Origin: Parelaphostrongylus tenuis
Taxonomy: Eukaryota; Nematoda; Chromadorea; Rhabditida; Metastrongylidae
Assembly: GCA_019055375.1 (NCBI GenBank)
Contig: JAHQIW010002128.1
Location: forward strand, 1-64,000
DNA length: 64,000 bases
Reading direction: 5' to 3'
The notes below the pieces were generated by a model. It did not search any database and had not been told where the DNA came from. It was given only the letters and a program-made list of their open reading frames with translations. Below are positions 26,876-38,500 of the stretch, one piece after another. Position numbers and translations under genes: made by a program. Numbering within the stretch: the first letter of the stretch is position 1; the number at the start of each line of letters is the position of its first letter.

Positions 26876-28473
26876 TTTATTGCTTTTTTATCATAAAGAA
26901 TAAAACAGCTGTTCTCGGGTTTCAACGTCCAATAAGATACGAAGTTAGTAAATCGAATCATACATCTCGTTTCATTAAAAACAAGTCAAAACACTGAGAT
27001 TACAGTTATATCACTTCTCTATAACCGACCATCTGGGTGTCTATGTGCAGTAAGAATGGATGTACCCAAAAGAAACACCACCAAGTTTTTTACTGCTCTT
27101 TAGAGGTGATGACCTATAAAACTTAAAGACTACTTATGAGCAATTTGGCGATTTTGCAACCAGATTTCCGGTGATTTTTCATCAAATCACCGTCAGCGTA
27201 AAAGGTGCTCTTTGGAGCGATACAACCATACCCGCGATATAGTCTTTATGGCAACATTGTTTAGAGCGTAAATCGAAAACTAGAGTGTGAAACCTTGGAA
27301 CGAAGGGTCAGTGGCATTGTCCTTTTGACCAAAAACAAGTGCTCCTTATATCTCCTTTGACAGAATATATTCAATATAAACGGCACACAACTCTGAATCT
27401 TCATATTTCTCCTTCAACATTGTGAACTCACGCACTTAACCTTTTCCATAAAAAGCTATCATTCTTATGGTTGCTATCACATGTGCAATGTAATCAGCGT
27501 AGTTACACTTCAATATTTAGCTGTCGAAATCTCAAAAAAATGCACCTCCTTCAAACAAAACTTTGATTACTAATATAATAATGTCACGCCACAACTCCAC
27601 GTTGTAGTAAGCGACGTATTAATGTGTGCCAAAATTGAAATCCACAAAAATGGATTCATACCACAAAAAGATCTTTCATCATACAGACCCTCGATGACTG
27701 ACCCACTATTAGAGGCGTACATGCTATAAACCTAGAATAATGCAAGATCGATGTTTCTACGACCTTAAAGAACCAAATTTTTCATGGTTTTGATGCGATC
27801 AAAAGAAATGGACATTCCACACGTGTCCGCTAGAATTCTAAGACGATCAAGAGGATTACGAAAAAAAATTAGATATTCCACGCTTCGTTCCAAAAATACT
27901 ACACAAATTCAAAACTTGCCAGCTACTGTGTGACATTGGAAACTAACCAATTCTCTGTGGGAATCCCTGATCGCATAGAATGGTAGCTCATCTTCATTTC
28001 GAAGAAGTTCTGGAATTTGTTAATCGTGCGAAGGGTTAGGATCCAAACATGGGGGAAGACAAAGTCAAACTGACCCCTCAACGACGTGTGCAAATGAAAA
28101 TCCAGTGCCGTATCGGTCTCCAATATTGATTTAATCTATAACACGAAAACATTTGAGGTCAAAAGTTCACAGTTTTTCCTTTACAAGCCAAACATGAGGT
28201 TTTTCAAATACAAATTATTCGGATAGCAGACGTCCCGGCGGCTTCACCTTCTTATAACGGCGAAATTTCACTCAAAACCACCTTAACATTAGTATTATTT
28301 ATCAGTGTAAATCGCACAGTAAACACTGTCTGAGAATTCACTTCATCTTCAACGCCGTATTGAGTTAAGCAACCCTGTCTACCTCACATGCATCCTTTTT
28401 TTTCTAGTATAGTTGTGCTCCTAGGTAATACTGGTAGAAGCTATATACTACAGAAATGAACAAGAACGATTAC
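26876..28473. other. Region without a supported gene
   Basis: Apart from short overlapping open frames on both strands, nothing was recognised here. If the coiled-coil gene continues past 28474 this would be its intron; otherwise it is intergenic. Confidence 0.4.
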
Positions 28474-31400
28474 CAATTCCTCAATTGACGGAAGATAAGA
28501 GAATTCATTAGACGTCGAGATTTCCATATACTTCCACGCCAAAGCATTTTCTTCTCTCAAACGCATAAGTTCCGACTCCAGCTCACTAGTCCTTTCTGAA
28601 GCGAGGAAGAAATCGGTCTGAAACGTTTGAATTTATAAACGAAGCCTATGTTTCATGATATTAATGGCACCTCCAGTCTTTCAAACTTCATCAGTAAACT
28701 AAGCAGATCTTCTCCTCTCACTGCATGTTTTTCACGTAGCTGTTCACATATTCGATTGAGAAGTTCCTGAAAAAACTTTTACCTTTGTTTACTTGAATTA
28801 TAACAAGAAAAAAGTGGTTTCTCAACTACAAAGTTTGATCACTTTGATAATTTGTTTCAAAGAAATAACATGATTTTGGATGTTGAAGTCAATACTGAAG
28901 TATACTCACCTCATTAAACTCTCCAAAATCATTCCGTGATACGAATTTTACTTCGAGCAGCGATAAAGCATCTGCGTGAAGACGATTTTTGCCTTCCAAT
29001 ACAACTAACTGAAAAGATAGTTGTTCATCAAAAACGTTATGGAAATTAATGGCAAAACACAGAGCTGCATAAAAATGTCTTGAATTTACGAAATTTATTT
29101 GATTTTTAACAAAGATCTCTCAAAGCTCAGAAATTTGTTCAGTCTGTATGTCAGTGTAAAGAATCTTAGCATAGAATTCATAAATTTGATAGACTGCTAT
29201 AAAATTTTGTACTTCCATATTAGCTTTATTAAGGAGACATTGAAAGTCTCGATCTTTGATCATCTCCACCCTCCTCCCATTTTATTCCGAACACCTGTGT
29301 TCGATGCCATTTTCTTTTTTTTGTTGCAGACAGCTGACATGTAGCACAAATGATACTACGGTGGTGTTTAGAACTCAAAAAACTGCAAATGAAGACATTT
29401 CGAAAACTTCGTAAAGAGTTTCAACTATTCAAGCATGCTAAAACCGGCCTTACAAGCTTGATCAGGAGATGAATGCTAACTCTATGTTCCGCCTAACGCC
29501 AGAATGCGATGCGAAATATAATCACAACGGTGGTCAGATAAGATCGAAACATGGAACCTGGGACGGCTTCAAGCCCGTGACTATCCTTTTCGCGACCTCT
29601 TGAACCTCTACATTGCACTATCGAGCCTCGTTCTGTCCTTCGCTCAGCTGTATTTCTCACATGTTAGTAATCATTTTTTGATCTACGTCGCTTTTTGAAA
29701 AACACTTCTCATAAGGCTGTCGCAAGAAGAAAACATTTGTTTTTTACAGACGCACATTTCTCGCAGAACAGAGCTCTTTCCTCAACTTGAGAGTGACCAT
29801 TTGAGACGACATCTTAAGTTCCAGTAATTCCAACGTTATGCTTATTTTCTCGAAATACCGTTTCAATGCAGTGTAGCAGGAAAAACGAGATTGAGTTTCA
29901 CATACAAGAGCGTTGTTTTTCGCATAAAGTGTGGACTGGGCATAAACAGGGGATGAGGGATGCTGACCGCCGATACCGTACGGCGATCGATCGATGGCAC
30001 TGAAGCGCCACGCATGTGGAGTGCAGTGTTTATTATTTATTTCGAGATTTTTTCTCTGGCTTCGAAAGAAACTTTAGAGAAAACGTATGACTCTGATACT
30101 ACAATGTTTCCTCTACACGTTCATATGCTTTTCGCGCCTCCAGTATAGTGCTAATGAAAACGCGCGGCTGGCGTGAAACATAATTTTATTTTGAATGCTA
30201 CAGCATTATAGAAGAGTCTTTGAAAAAAGGAGTATGTAGTATAGTAGTCAGAGATTTGAGCTCTCGAGTAATTACCAACACACTTATGACAAGTTCTCGT
30301 TCAGCGAAAGGGGCCGTTTCTTCATTCGTCGCTAGATTATGGAAAAGAACCGATTTTTTCTTGCGCAGAGACTTTTGAAGAGATCTATTTTGCTGTGGAG
30401 AGACTTTCCGCTAGACTTTCAGTGATCCTTAAAAAGCTTGACTCGCGAAAAAATCGAGAATGTATTTGTTTTTCGGCACGGCCTTTTGGTACTTTCCGTC
30501 CTCCGTACCCATTCTCAATTCTATGAGAAAAAAGAATTTCCTGCTTAGCCTTAGAGTTCCAACCATTCTATAGCTTAAATTTCGAAATTTTGGTCAGTAC
30601 GTTTTATTTCTAGAATACTCTTTTTATTGCGCTGCAATAGTGAAAATAAAATGATCTTTCACATTCGAGCATTTTTCACTGAGCAAAGTTTTTTATAGAC
30701 TTGTCATTCGGTAACTCAAATCTCGTAGATTTCAACGGCTCAATTGGCTCTTAATAGAACTTCTGAGTGCACTATAGCTATTTTAAAAAAAATTGTGTTC
30801 CGCAAATCCACGCGATAACACGCTAAGAACAGCTCTGTAAAACTATTTCCAATCTCTTCTAATTCAAAATCTCAAACTTCTCTATCCTCTAGTCCTTCTA
30901 ACCGGCCTTTTCTAATGTGTCATCAGATATCCAAAGCAATCTTGATAGGAGCATTTTGCTATTTTTATAGAAGGCAGAATACTTTGTTTGATTATATGCA
31001 GAAGGCGGTCAGCTCGTTTTCATCAGCTGCACAAGTTGAGTAGCAGTCGATTTCTTGTGGATCGAAGGGAAGACTTAGCAGCTTGCGATTATTTTGACAC
31101 GAGGAAAGCAGTAATAGCAAGTATTAATTCGTTGCCGGATGGAAACATTAGAGTCGTCGACATGTGAGACTCTCCTAAAATGTCGCTCACTGTCGAGTGT
31201 AGTCAAACAACTAATAACACCCCTTAGTCATAATAACAGATAAGCCATTGGGGAAATATACGCATGACAAATAGTACAAATGATGGAAAAAAATATAAAA
31301 TAGACAACATAGACCATAAATCTGCCACAATTATCAGTAATGCCACGGACCCTCTTTTTCAAATCCTCAATCACGCTTCTCGCTTCAGATTCTTGAAATT

Positions 31401-34400
31401 CGGGTAGCTGCCGCTGCTCATCGAGGCACTGTTTTGTCCGCTGAAGCTCGTCCACCGTTTCATTATAAGCCTTTAATAATGCTTTTAAAGCTTTAACAAG
31501 TTCGTGAACTTCTGCATCCTTTCGGTTAAGAGACTGTAGTTCTGAACATTCAGCTTGCAGGATCTCTACAGAGCGGTTAGTGTCGTTAAATTTTCGTGCG
31601 ACAGACTCCACGTCTCCATTCAACTTTTCAATCATCATAGTGGCGTCATTGAGTTGATCCTCACTCTTCTTGAAATCAGTTTGCATATTGGCAAATGCCG
31701 ACTCGATAGCTTCCTTTTCTGTTCTTATAAGAGCTAGGTTCTTTCGTTGCCCTTCTATGGTTCGTTCGCGCTCGGTCACGATGGTTTCCAACTAAAACTA
31801 ACAAATAAAAAGCATAATTGTGATGCTGCAATCTCATCAAACACATGAAAATGCTTACCAACCTCTCTAATACGAGCACAAACTATACTGATCTTTGAAT
31901 CGCGTTGGACAATCTCTGCCATATGGACGCTTTCAAGCTGCTCCACGATTGCTTCGTGCTCGATAACAAAACTTTTATATCGTTCTTCCTCATGAGAAAG
32001 CCTTGCTGTTGCTTCGGCAAGTCTTTTCATTAGCTAAATATTAGACGAGATTTTTGAAGGTTAACAAGCAACAAATTGTCAATAGACTTACAGCATCGCA
32101 TTTCTCCTGTGAGCGTTTTTTTATTTCTTCGACAGCCTTCTCATGAGAGCGCTTATCAGAATCGTACAGAATTCGAATCTTTTCTAATTGCTCAATCTTT
32201 TCCCGAATCTCTTGCTGATGTACAGCGTTTCTTGCGTTTTCATTTGTATACAGAGACATAGCGTTTGTGGTCTAAACAACTTGAATAATAGCAGAGTTAA
32301 TTTGTCTACTACTGTCTCGCTATCTACTCAGATGTCCATCGTCCTTCCTCTCCCTTTTGAACACGTGATAAAATCTCACTTCCATATCGAAACGCTTCTG
32401 CCAATCAGAGATAGCTCTTTGATGTTGCTCTCTTTCTGATGCCGCAGTTCTTCGTTCCTCTTCCAAAAGTCTTGTGAGAGTATTACGTTCAGTGTCTATG
32501 ATTTTCAATTGCTGAAATCAAAACCGTGAAGAAGCACATCATCACTTTACTCTAGCAATTTATTTGACCCTTATCAAGGTATTTTCTATATAGTGCGGAT
32601 CCCAGTACTTCTAGCATTCAATTCGACTCGTTGCGGTTATTACTTTATTGTGGATCTATCTTCTTAACCCGTTTTGGACGGCGTTGATCGATCGCGTAGT
32701 GCGATTCACAAGAGGTGCGCAACTTTTGTTACTTAAATGGAGCTTTTCTCTAAATTTGAAGACAACACTCTAGGTCTTTAGGTCTACTCTGATACCCTAT
32801 GATTTTCTCCACACTCTCATATGCTTCGATTAAAACATAACTCTTACATGCAAAAGAAACTATGAGGGTCAAAAATGACCTTCTTTTCGCTTTTACAGCG
32901 CCATATAAAGACCTTTCTACGAATCAAATTTTGTTTGGAAATCGCCAGGATTGATGCTATCAAACGGTTGCCAAGGTCTCAGAGAGAAGCCATTCACAGA
33001 CCCTAAATGGAGAGAAAACGTGCGTCGAATGTGAAACGTTTTCTTATATTCGCTGCTACAGCGCACTAAAAGGCTTTCTCAAAAAAACAACCACACTGCC
33101 GAAATCGCGGAAATTTAGGTCTCTATATATTCGTGCTCTTGGTGAGGTACACGCCGCTCAAAAGGTCAACGAACATTGTGGAACATTGGTTGAGTACATC
33201 TGGCAATCTCAAGTGTAACTGGGCTGGGGCGTTCCGTAGAGTATACGTTATTAATTGACGGAAAGTGCTAGATAGTGGGAGATTATTCTCGCGTCGAACA
33301 TCGCTAAGCACTCGGCCAACAAGCCCCGCAGCAGATCATATTTTATGATGAAAATGAAAATACCTGCAGGGTCCCTTCCGCCTCATCTTTGAGGTCACGT
33401 AACTGCCTTTCTAAAGCGGCAAGAGAACTATTTTTAGCGTCCAGTTGCTCACGCAGATCAACTTGTTTCTCTTCCAGTTCGTCCACAATTATTTTATAAG
33501 TAGCCAACTGAACAAATAACGAAAAAAAAAAGTGAACTTGGAAAGAAAACAACTGGACAAGGTCTTTTACGACCTACCCTCTCTTCCTGGTTATTACACT
33601 GCCGCTTGTAATCTTCCAGCTGCTTGGTGAACATCACCGCATTTGCTTCTAATTCTTCTTGATATATCAGTGATAATTTCTCCTTTGCTTCCATGCTACG
33701 GATATATTCGTTCTTTCTTACGATCCTCAAATCAGATTTCGAAGATACGTAAACAAGCTAAGAAAAATTTGCAATTTTTGTCACTTACTCTCTGGTGAGC
33801 GATTCAGTTTTGTTCCTTAACTCTGAAACTTGTGATTCGGAATTCACCAACAGATCTTCAATCTCCTTATTCTGTTTTCTCAAACTTCTTAATTCGCGTT
33901 CTCGCCGTAGTTCTCTTGAGAATTTGATAAAGGACTTCAAATTCAGAGGGGATCAATGACATTCTAACGATTGCTACCTGATTTTCGGAGAATTAATCAC
34001 GTCCATAAGTGGACTACCGTCACATGGTGCAATAGTATGGACATCATGGACATCATAATCATCAAGGTTAACGCTGTTATACCGCCGACGTTTGTTTGGA
34101 GCACATGGAGTGACAAATGATGATCGACTAACTAAATATCATATGTATTAATCGACTAGTAAGAGATCATCTGATGACAGAACAGAATACCTGACATTCC
34201 CGAGAAATCCACCAGTGAAAATCTGGCTCGCGATGGTGAACGAGATTTGGCATTGTACCTAGTGGCCTGAGAATGCTTGACCATCACTAACCACCAGCCA
34301 CTGTGATCTCCATCGAATGCGCTCAACTGATTGGAAAAATAGTAACATGTGCAATAAATAGATCTAAACTTTGATAAATCGAATCATGGGTGCATTATAA

Positions 34401-34525
34401 GGCAGCTGAGGACAACTGCAGGTCTACATATAGCTATCAAGTTGTTTGGAACTAAATATCCGATATGTAATTTCATTTCTGTACACGTTTTAACAAGTTT
34501 CACATCTTTTCGGATTACACATCTA

Positions 34526-34575
<50 letters not shown>

Positions 34576-34850
34576 GTGCCCTGCGTCGCACATGAGGTCA
34601 ATGGTTCAATCTCGCGCTCATGGCTCACCAAGCCATCCATCCCTCCGGGGTCGGTAAATTGGTACCAGACAGGTCTCAGACTTGTCTGGGAGGATAAGCA
34701 GCACTGACTCGGTTCAGCGGGAGGCCACCGCGAGTCATTGTAAAGGCCAGATGTGCATTCAATCACCTCAAACGAAGTTAAAAATTGAAGTTGAATGCAT
34801 GGCGCATCCCTCAGGGATTGATCAACGCCGAGAGCTTTATCCTTTTTATC

Positions 34851-34887
<37 letters not shown>

Positions 34888-35519
34888 GTTACATATGGAG
34901 CGCCGCAGCCGAGAGGTTATGATGCTCGACGCGATGCGCGTGACTTCGAGCTACACCTCTACCTCTCTCCGGCAGTCAACAACAACATCTTATGGAACGC
35001 CACATCCAGGCTATCTTCGAGATTGAATGGAGACTCGCTCAACCAGTATTCTACGACGTTTGAAAAGAAGACGAAAAAACAAACTGAATGCTAGACGTAC
35101 TGGAATCCGCACAGTGAAAAAACAATTCTGTGAAGGCGGATCGATAACGTGTCTGCATATATAGATATATACATACGAACATATACGCACATGTATGTTC
35201 ATATTTATACATCTATGCACATACATGTACATCCATTTCTAACACTTTTATTCGATCTATCGTCACGTTAATTTTCTTCCCACTGCGCGAGTCCCACTAC
35301 TAGCATTCAATTCGTTCTTTTCGCCTTCTTCTTAAACGTCGTAGAATACTGGCTTAGCACTTTTCATTGCAATCCCAAAGATAATCTGGCTGTGGCGTAC
35401 CATATGGCGTTCGTTTTTGATTGCCGGAGTGCGTTGGGGATAGGATTTGGCCAAACGCGCGCCGCGAGGAGCATCACAACTACTCGGCTACGGTGCCCTC
35501 GCACATATTCATGTAAATG

Positions 35520-35551
<32 letters not shown>

Positions 35552-38500
35552 CATATACATTTACATATATATATGTAGTGCAAAACTCATCCTAAGCACT
35601 ATCGCTGCGTATAGCTACGTACTCTTGCACTACGATCTGCGATTTTGACAGATTTGAAGGCCTAAATCCAAATATCAAAACAGAGATAGAGAAATCTAGT
35701 TTTCCGTATTCGAACTCGAACGTACTGTAGCGCTGACGGCTCGTAAAGTCAAAGAAGTATGGAGCCAGAGTGTTGATAAACGCACATGCGATGTTCGGTT
35801 CATAAGAAATCCTCGGCATAGATTGATCTTTGGAGATGCACTAGAGATTCAATTTCACTGAGCATCGTTCAAGGTAACTGAAGACAATTTTGGCTCTTAC
35901 AATGCATCGAGGTGGCCTGCCGATTTGTAAAATCTATGCTGCTATCCTCTCAGACAAGCCTGGTACTAATTCACTGACCCTGAGGGGATGAAGGGCTTGG
36001 TAAGTCTCAAGCGCGGGATCGAACCACTGACCGCGTGTGTGCCGCAGGGTGCCTCTGACCTCTGGGTCTTAGTGCGACATTAGTTCCAAAAATCCCATCT
36101 CGGCGATTCCATCGTCATGCTCTGAGAATGTCGTGTGCGACTTTTTAGTACTGATGATGATGAACTGATAGCTTTGATAGGGGTAAATACACGTACAACT
36201 GTTCGAATAATTCGACAAAAACGGCAATTTAAATGTTCTGAAGCGATCAAAGAATATGGAAAGGCAAAGTATATCAACGAACAGATGCCGTAGGAGATGA
36301 ATAAAATTGAAAAAAAAACTTGTATTTGAGCAACATTAGCACAAAAATCAAGGGCCTTTATGCTATTGGCATGAATAGACCTATTTTTGCTCGCGAAAAA
36401 GTGTGAATACTAGTGTTCTTGTTACAAATAATTACGTTTGGTTGAGATGCCGCATCTGCGAAATAAGGTTAAAATCAAAAGTTTGGAGCTGCCTAGTATC
36501 TCAAAAGTTCATTATGAAAACGTTTGAGAATATATAACCTGATAACAGAAGGGTCGTGGCCGAGTGGCTGTGATGTTCGTCGCGGCGCGCGTGGAGCCAA
36601 GCTCCACTCCCTAACACTCTGTGGTAGTCGACAAGAACGCCCTATGGAAACCACAGCCAGGTTGACCTCAAGATTGCAAGGAGATATCCTCGATCAGTAT
36701 TCTACGCCATTAGAGAAGACGAAAAACGAATCGAATGCTAGAAGTACTGAGATCCACACGATAAAAAGTCATGATGACGGGTCGTGTGAATAAATAAATA
36801 AGTAAATAAATAAACAAATAAGGCGTGGGTGGAGGCTTGTGGTCGATTGGCTGGCGATGCTCGGTGGAGTGTTGATCCACCCACCCAACACTCGCCGAAA
36901 TCCAGAACGACTACCCTCAAGATTGCAAAAAAAAATCTGCTCGACCAGCTTTCTACGACGTTCGTAAAGAAGATGAAATACATAAGTAAACGATGAGTGT
37001 GAGGAGAGGAATTGAGCTAGAAATGCGGAAACCCGCACATTGAAAAAAACTGCGATATGGCTCGAATAAAGTGATAGTAAAGTCATAACAACACATAACA
37101 AAAGAATATGAACAGCAGAAAAAAAAGGCTCACAATCTCTTTCAGTGGAACATCGTGACCATCTCTCTGCATAACGGCAACACTCTGGGTGATAACATCC
37201 GGCTTTGAGAGGCGAAATTCATTCAGCAGTACTGCTAGGAACTATAAATAGCAAGGAACAAGTAAGAATATTGTTTTTTGCAGTGTCTACATTTGCATGG
37301 AACAAATCCTTGATTCGAGACTATTTTATTAACGTTTAATAGGGAAAATCGATCTCATCCCAACATGACATAGTTCTGAATTCACTGCGAATCAAAACGG
37401 ATTCCCGAAAAGCATATCGCATTATTACTTTATGATAGGCGCGGCTCAGACATAAGTAGTGGGTGCTCAGGCACAAACACTCACTGAGAAAAAATTGGGG
37501 AAAAAATACACTATTCTACGAAGAGAGAACACAGTGAAAATTGAAGCGACAACTAAATTCACACCTTTGCGATCTCTAAGCAATCTCCACCAGCTGCTTT
37601 CTCCACTGATAATGAAGCAACAATTTCGCCCGGGACGTTTGACGTGTGAAAGTAGGAAAGCAAATTTTGATAGGAAGACAGCGCACTTGCAGCACTGATT
37701 CTTTTATTATCGTCCGTACGTCTAAAACAAAACAGTAATGAAAAAAGGAGAGTACGAAATACTGAGCCGAGAATTCTTCTTATTTATCCGCGTTGAAAGA
37801 TGCGCAAAAAATCGAAGACGGGCGGGACTCGAACTCGCATTTCACTAGTTCCGGGGTGAGGGGGGAGGTGCTTAACCAATTACATTAACGATGCCTGTTT
37901 TGAAAACACTCTTTCTATGCAAGTGCGAGTCCCCCGCTTGACGTCGAAGTTTTGCACATCACTCATTACCATTGAGTATACTTATAACATCATTCCGACA
38001 AAAATTGACACGTCCTGGCGGCTTTTGTTTTGTTTAATACAGTCTAAGCTCTGAAATGCCACTATATAACCTTTCAAGAACCACATAATACGTTTCATTC
38101 CAAGCCATGCGACTCAGTCAAATCTCATTCAGCTACTGTGACGGCGGTATCGCGTCTCGTGGGGAAGCAGGCGCACGACGGCGGTATCGCGTCTCGTGGG
38201 GAAGCAGACGGCAAGACATGCATGCACAGACATGCAGATACTGCCTGCCTGCGACTGCCGCGCAAGGGATGGTGCGAAGCCGCCTGCCTATTAACAATAC
38301 TCCTCAAAGGGATAATGAAATCGTGTAATATAGATAACCCAATCGAAATTCCAAAGTAGCATTAACATATTTCCGACTACACGCAATGACATCAATACAG
38401 ATGTCGGGGCAATAATGTCCCCTTTCAAACTTAAGCATATTCATGATAATTCTGGCTTATCGATAGCTGCTGGCTATTTACGACGCGTATAACGCAGTGG

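Larger units (their letters stand above)
34267..37133. other. Repeat-packed 2.9 kb intron of the coiled-coil gene
   Basis: The intron between exons 37134-37241 and 34191-34266 is almost entirely repeats. It holds a family 1 SINE (34573-34853) between two TA microsatellites, a family 2 SINE (34895-35120), a second in reverse orientation (35250-35510), TA/CA microsatellites, a reversed family 1 copy (35882-36070) and two more family 2 copies (36545-36795, 36828-37085). No exon was found inside. Confidence 0.7.
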
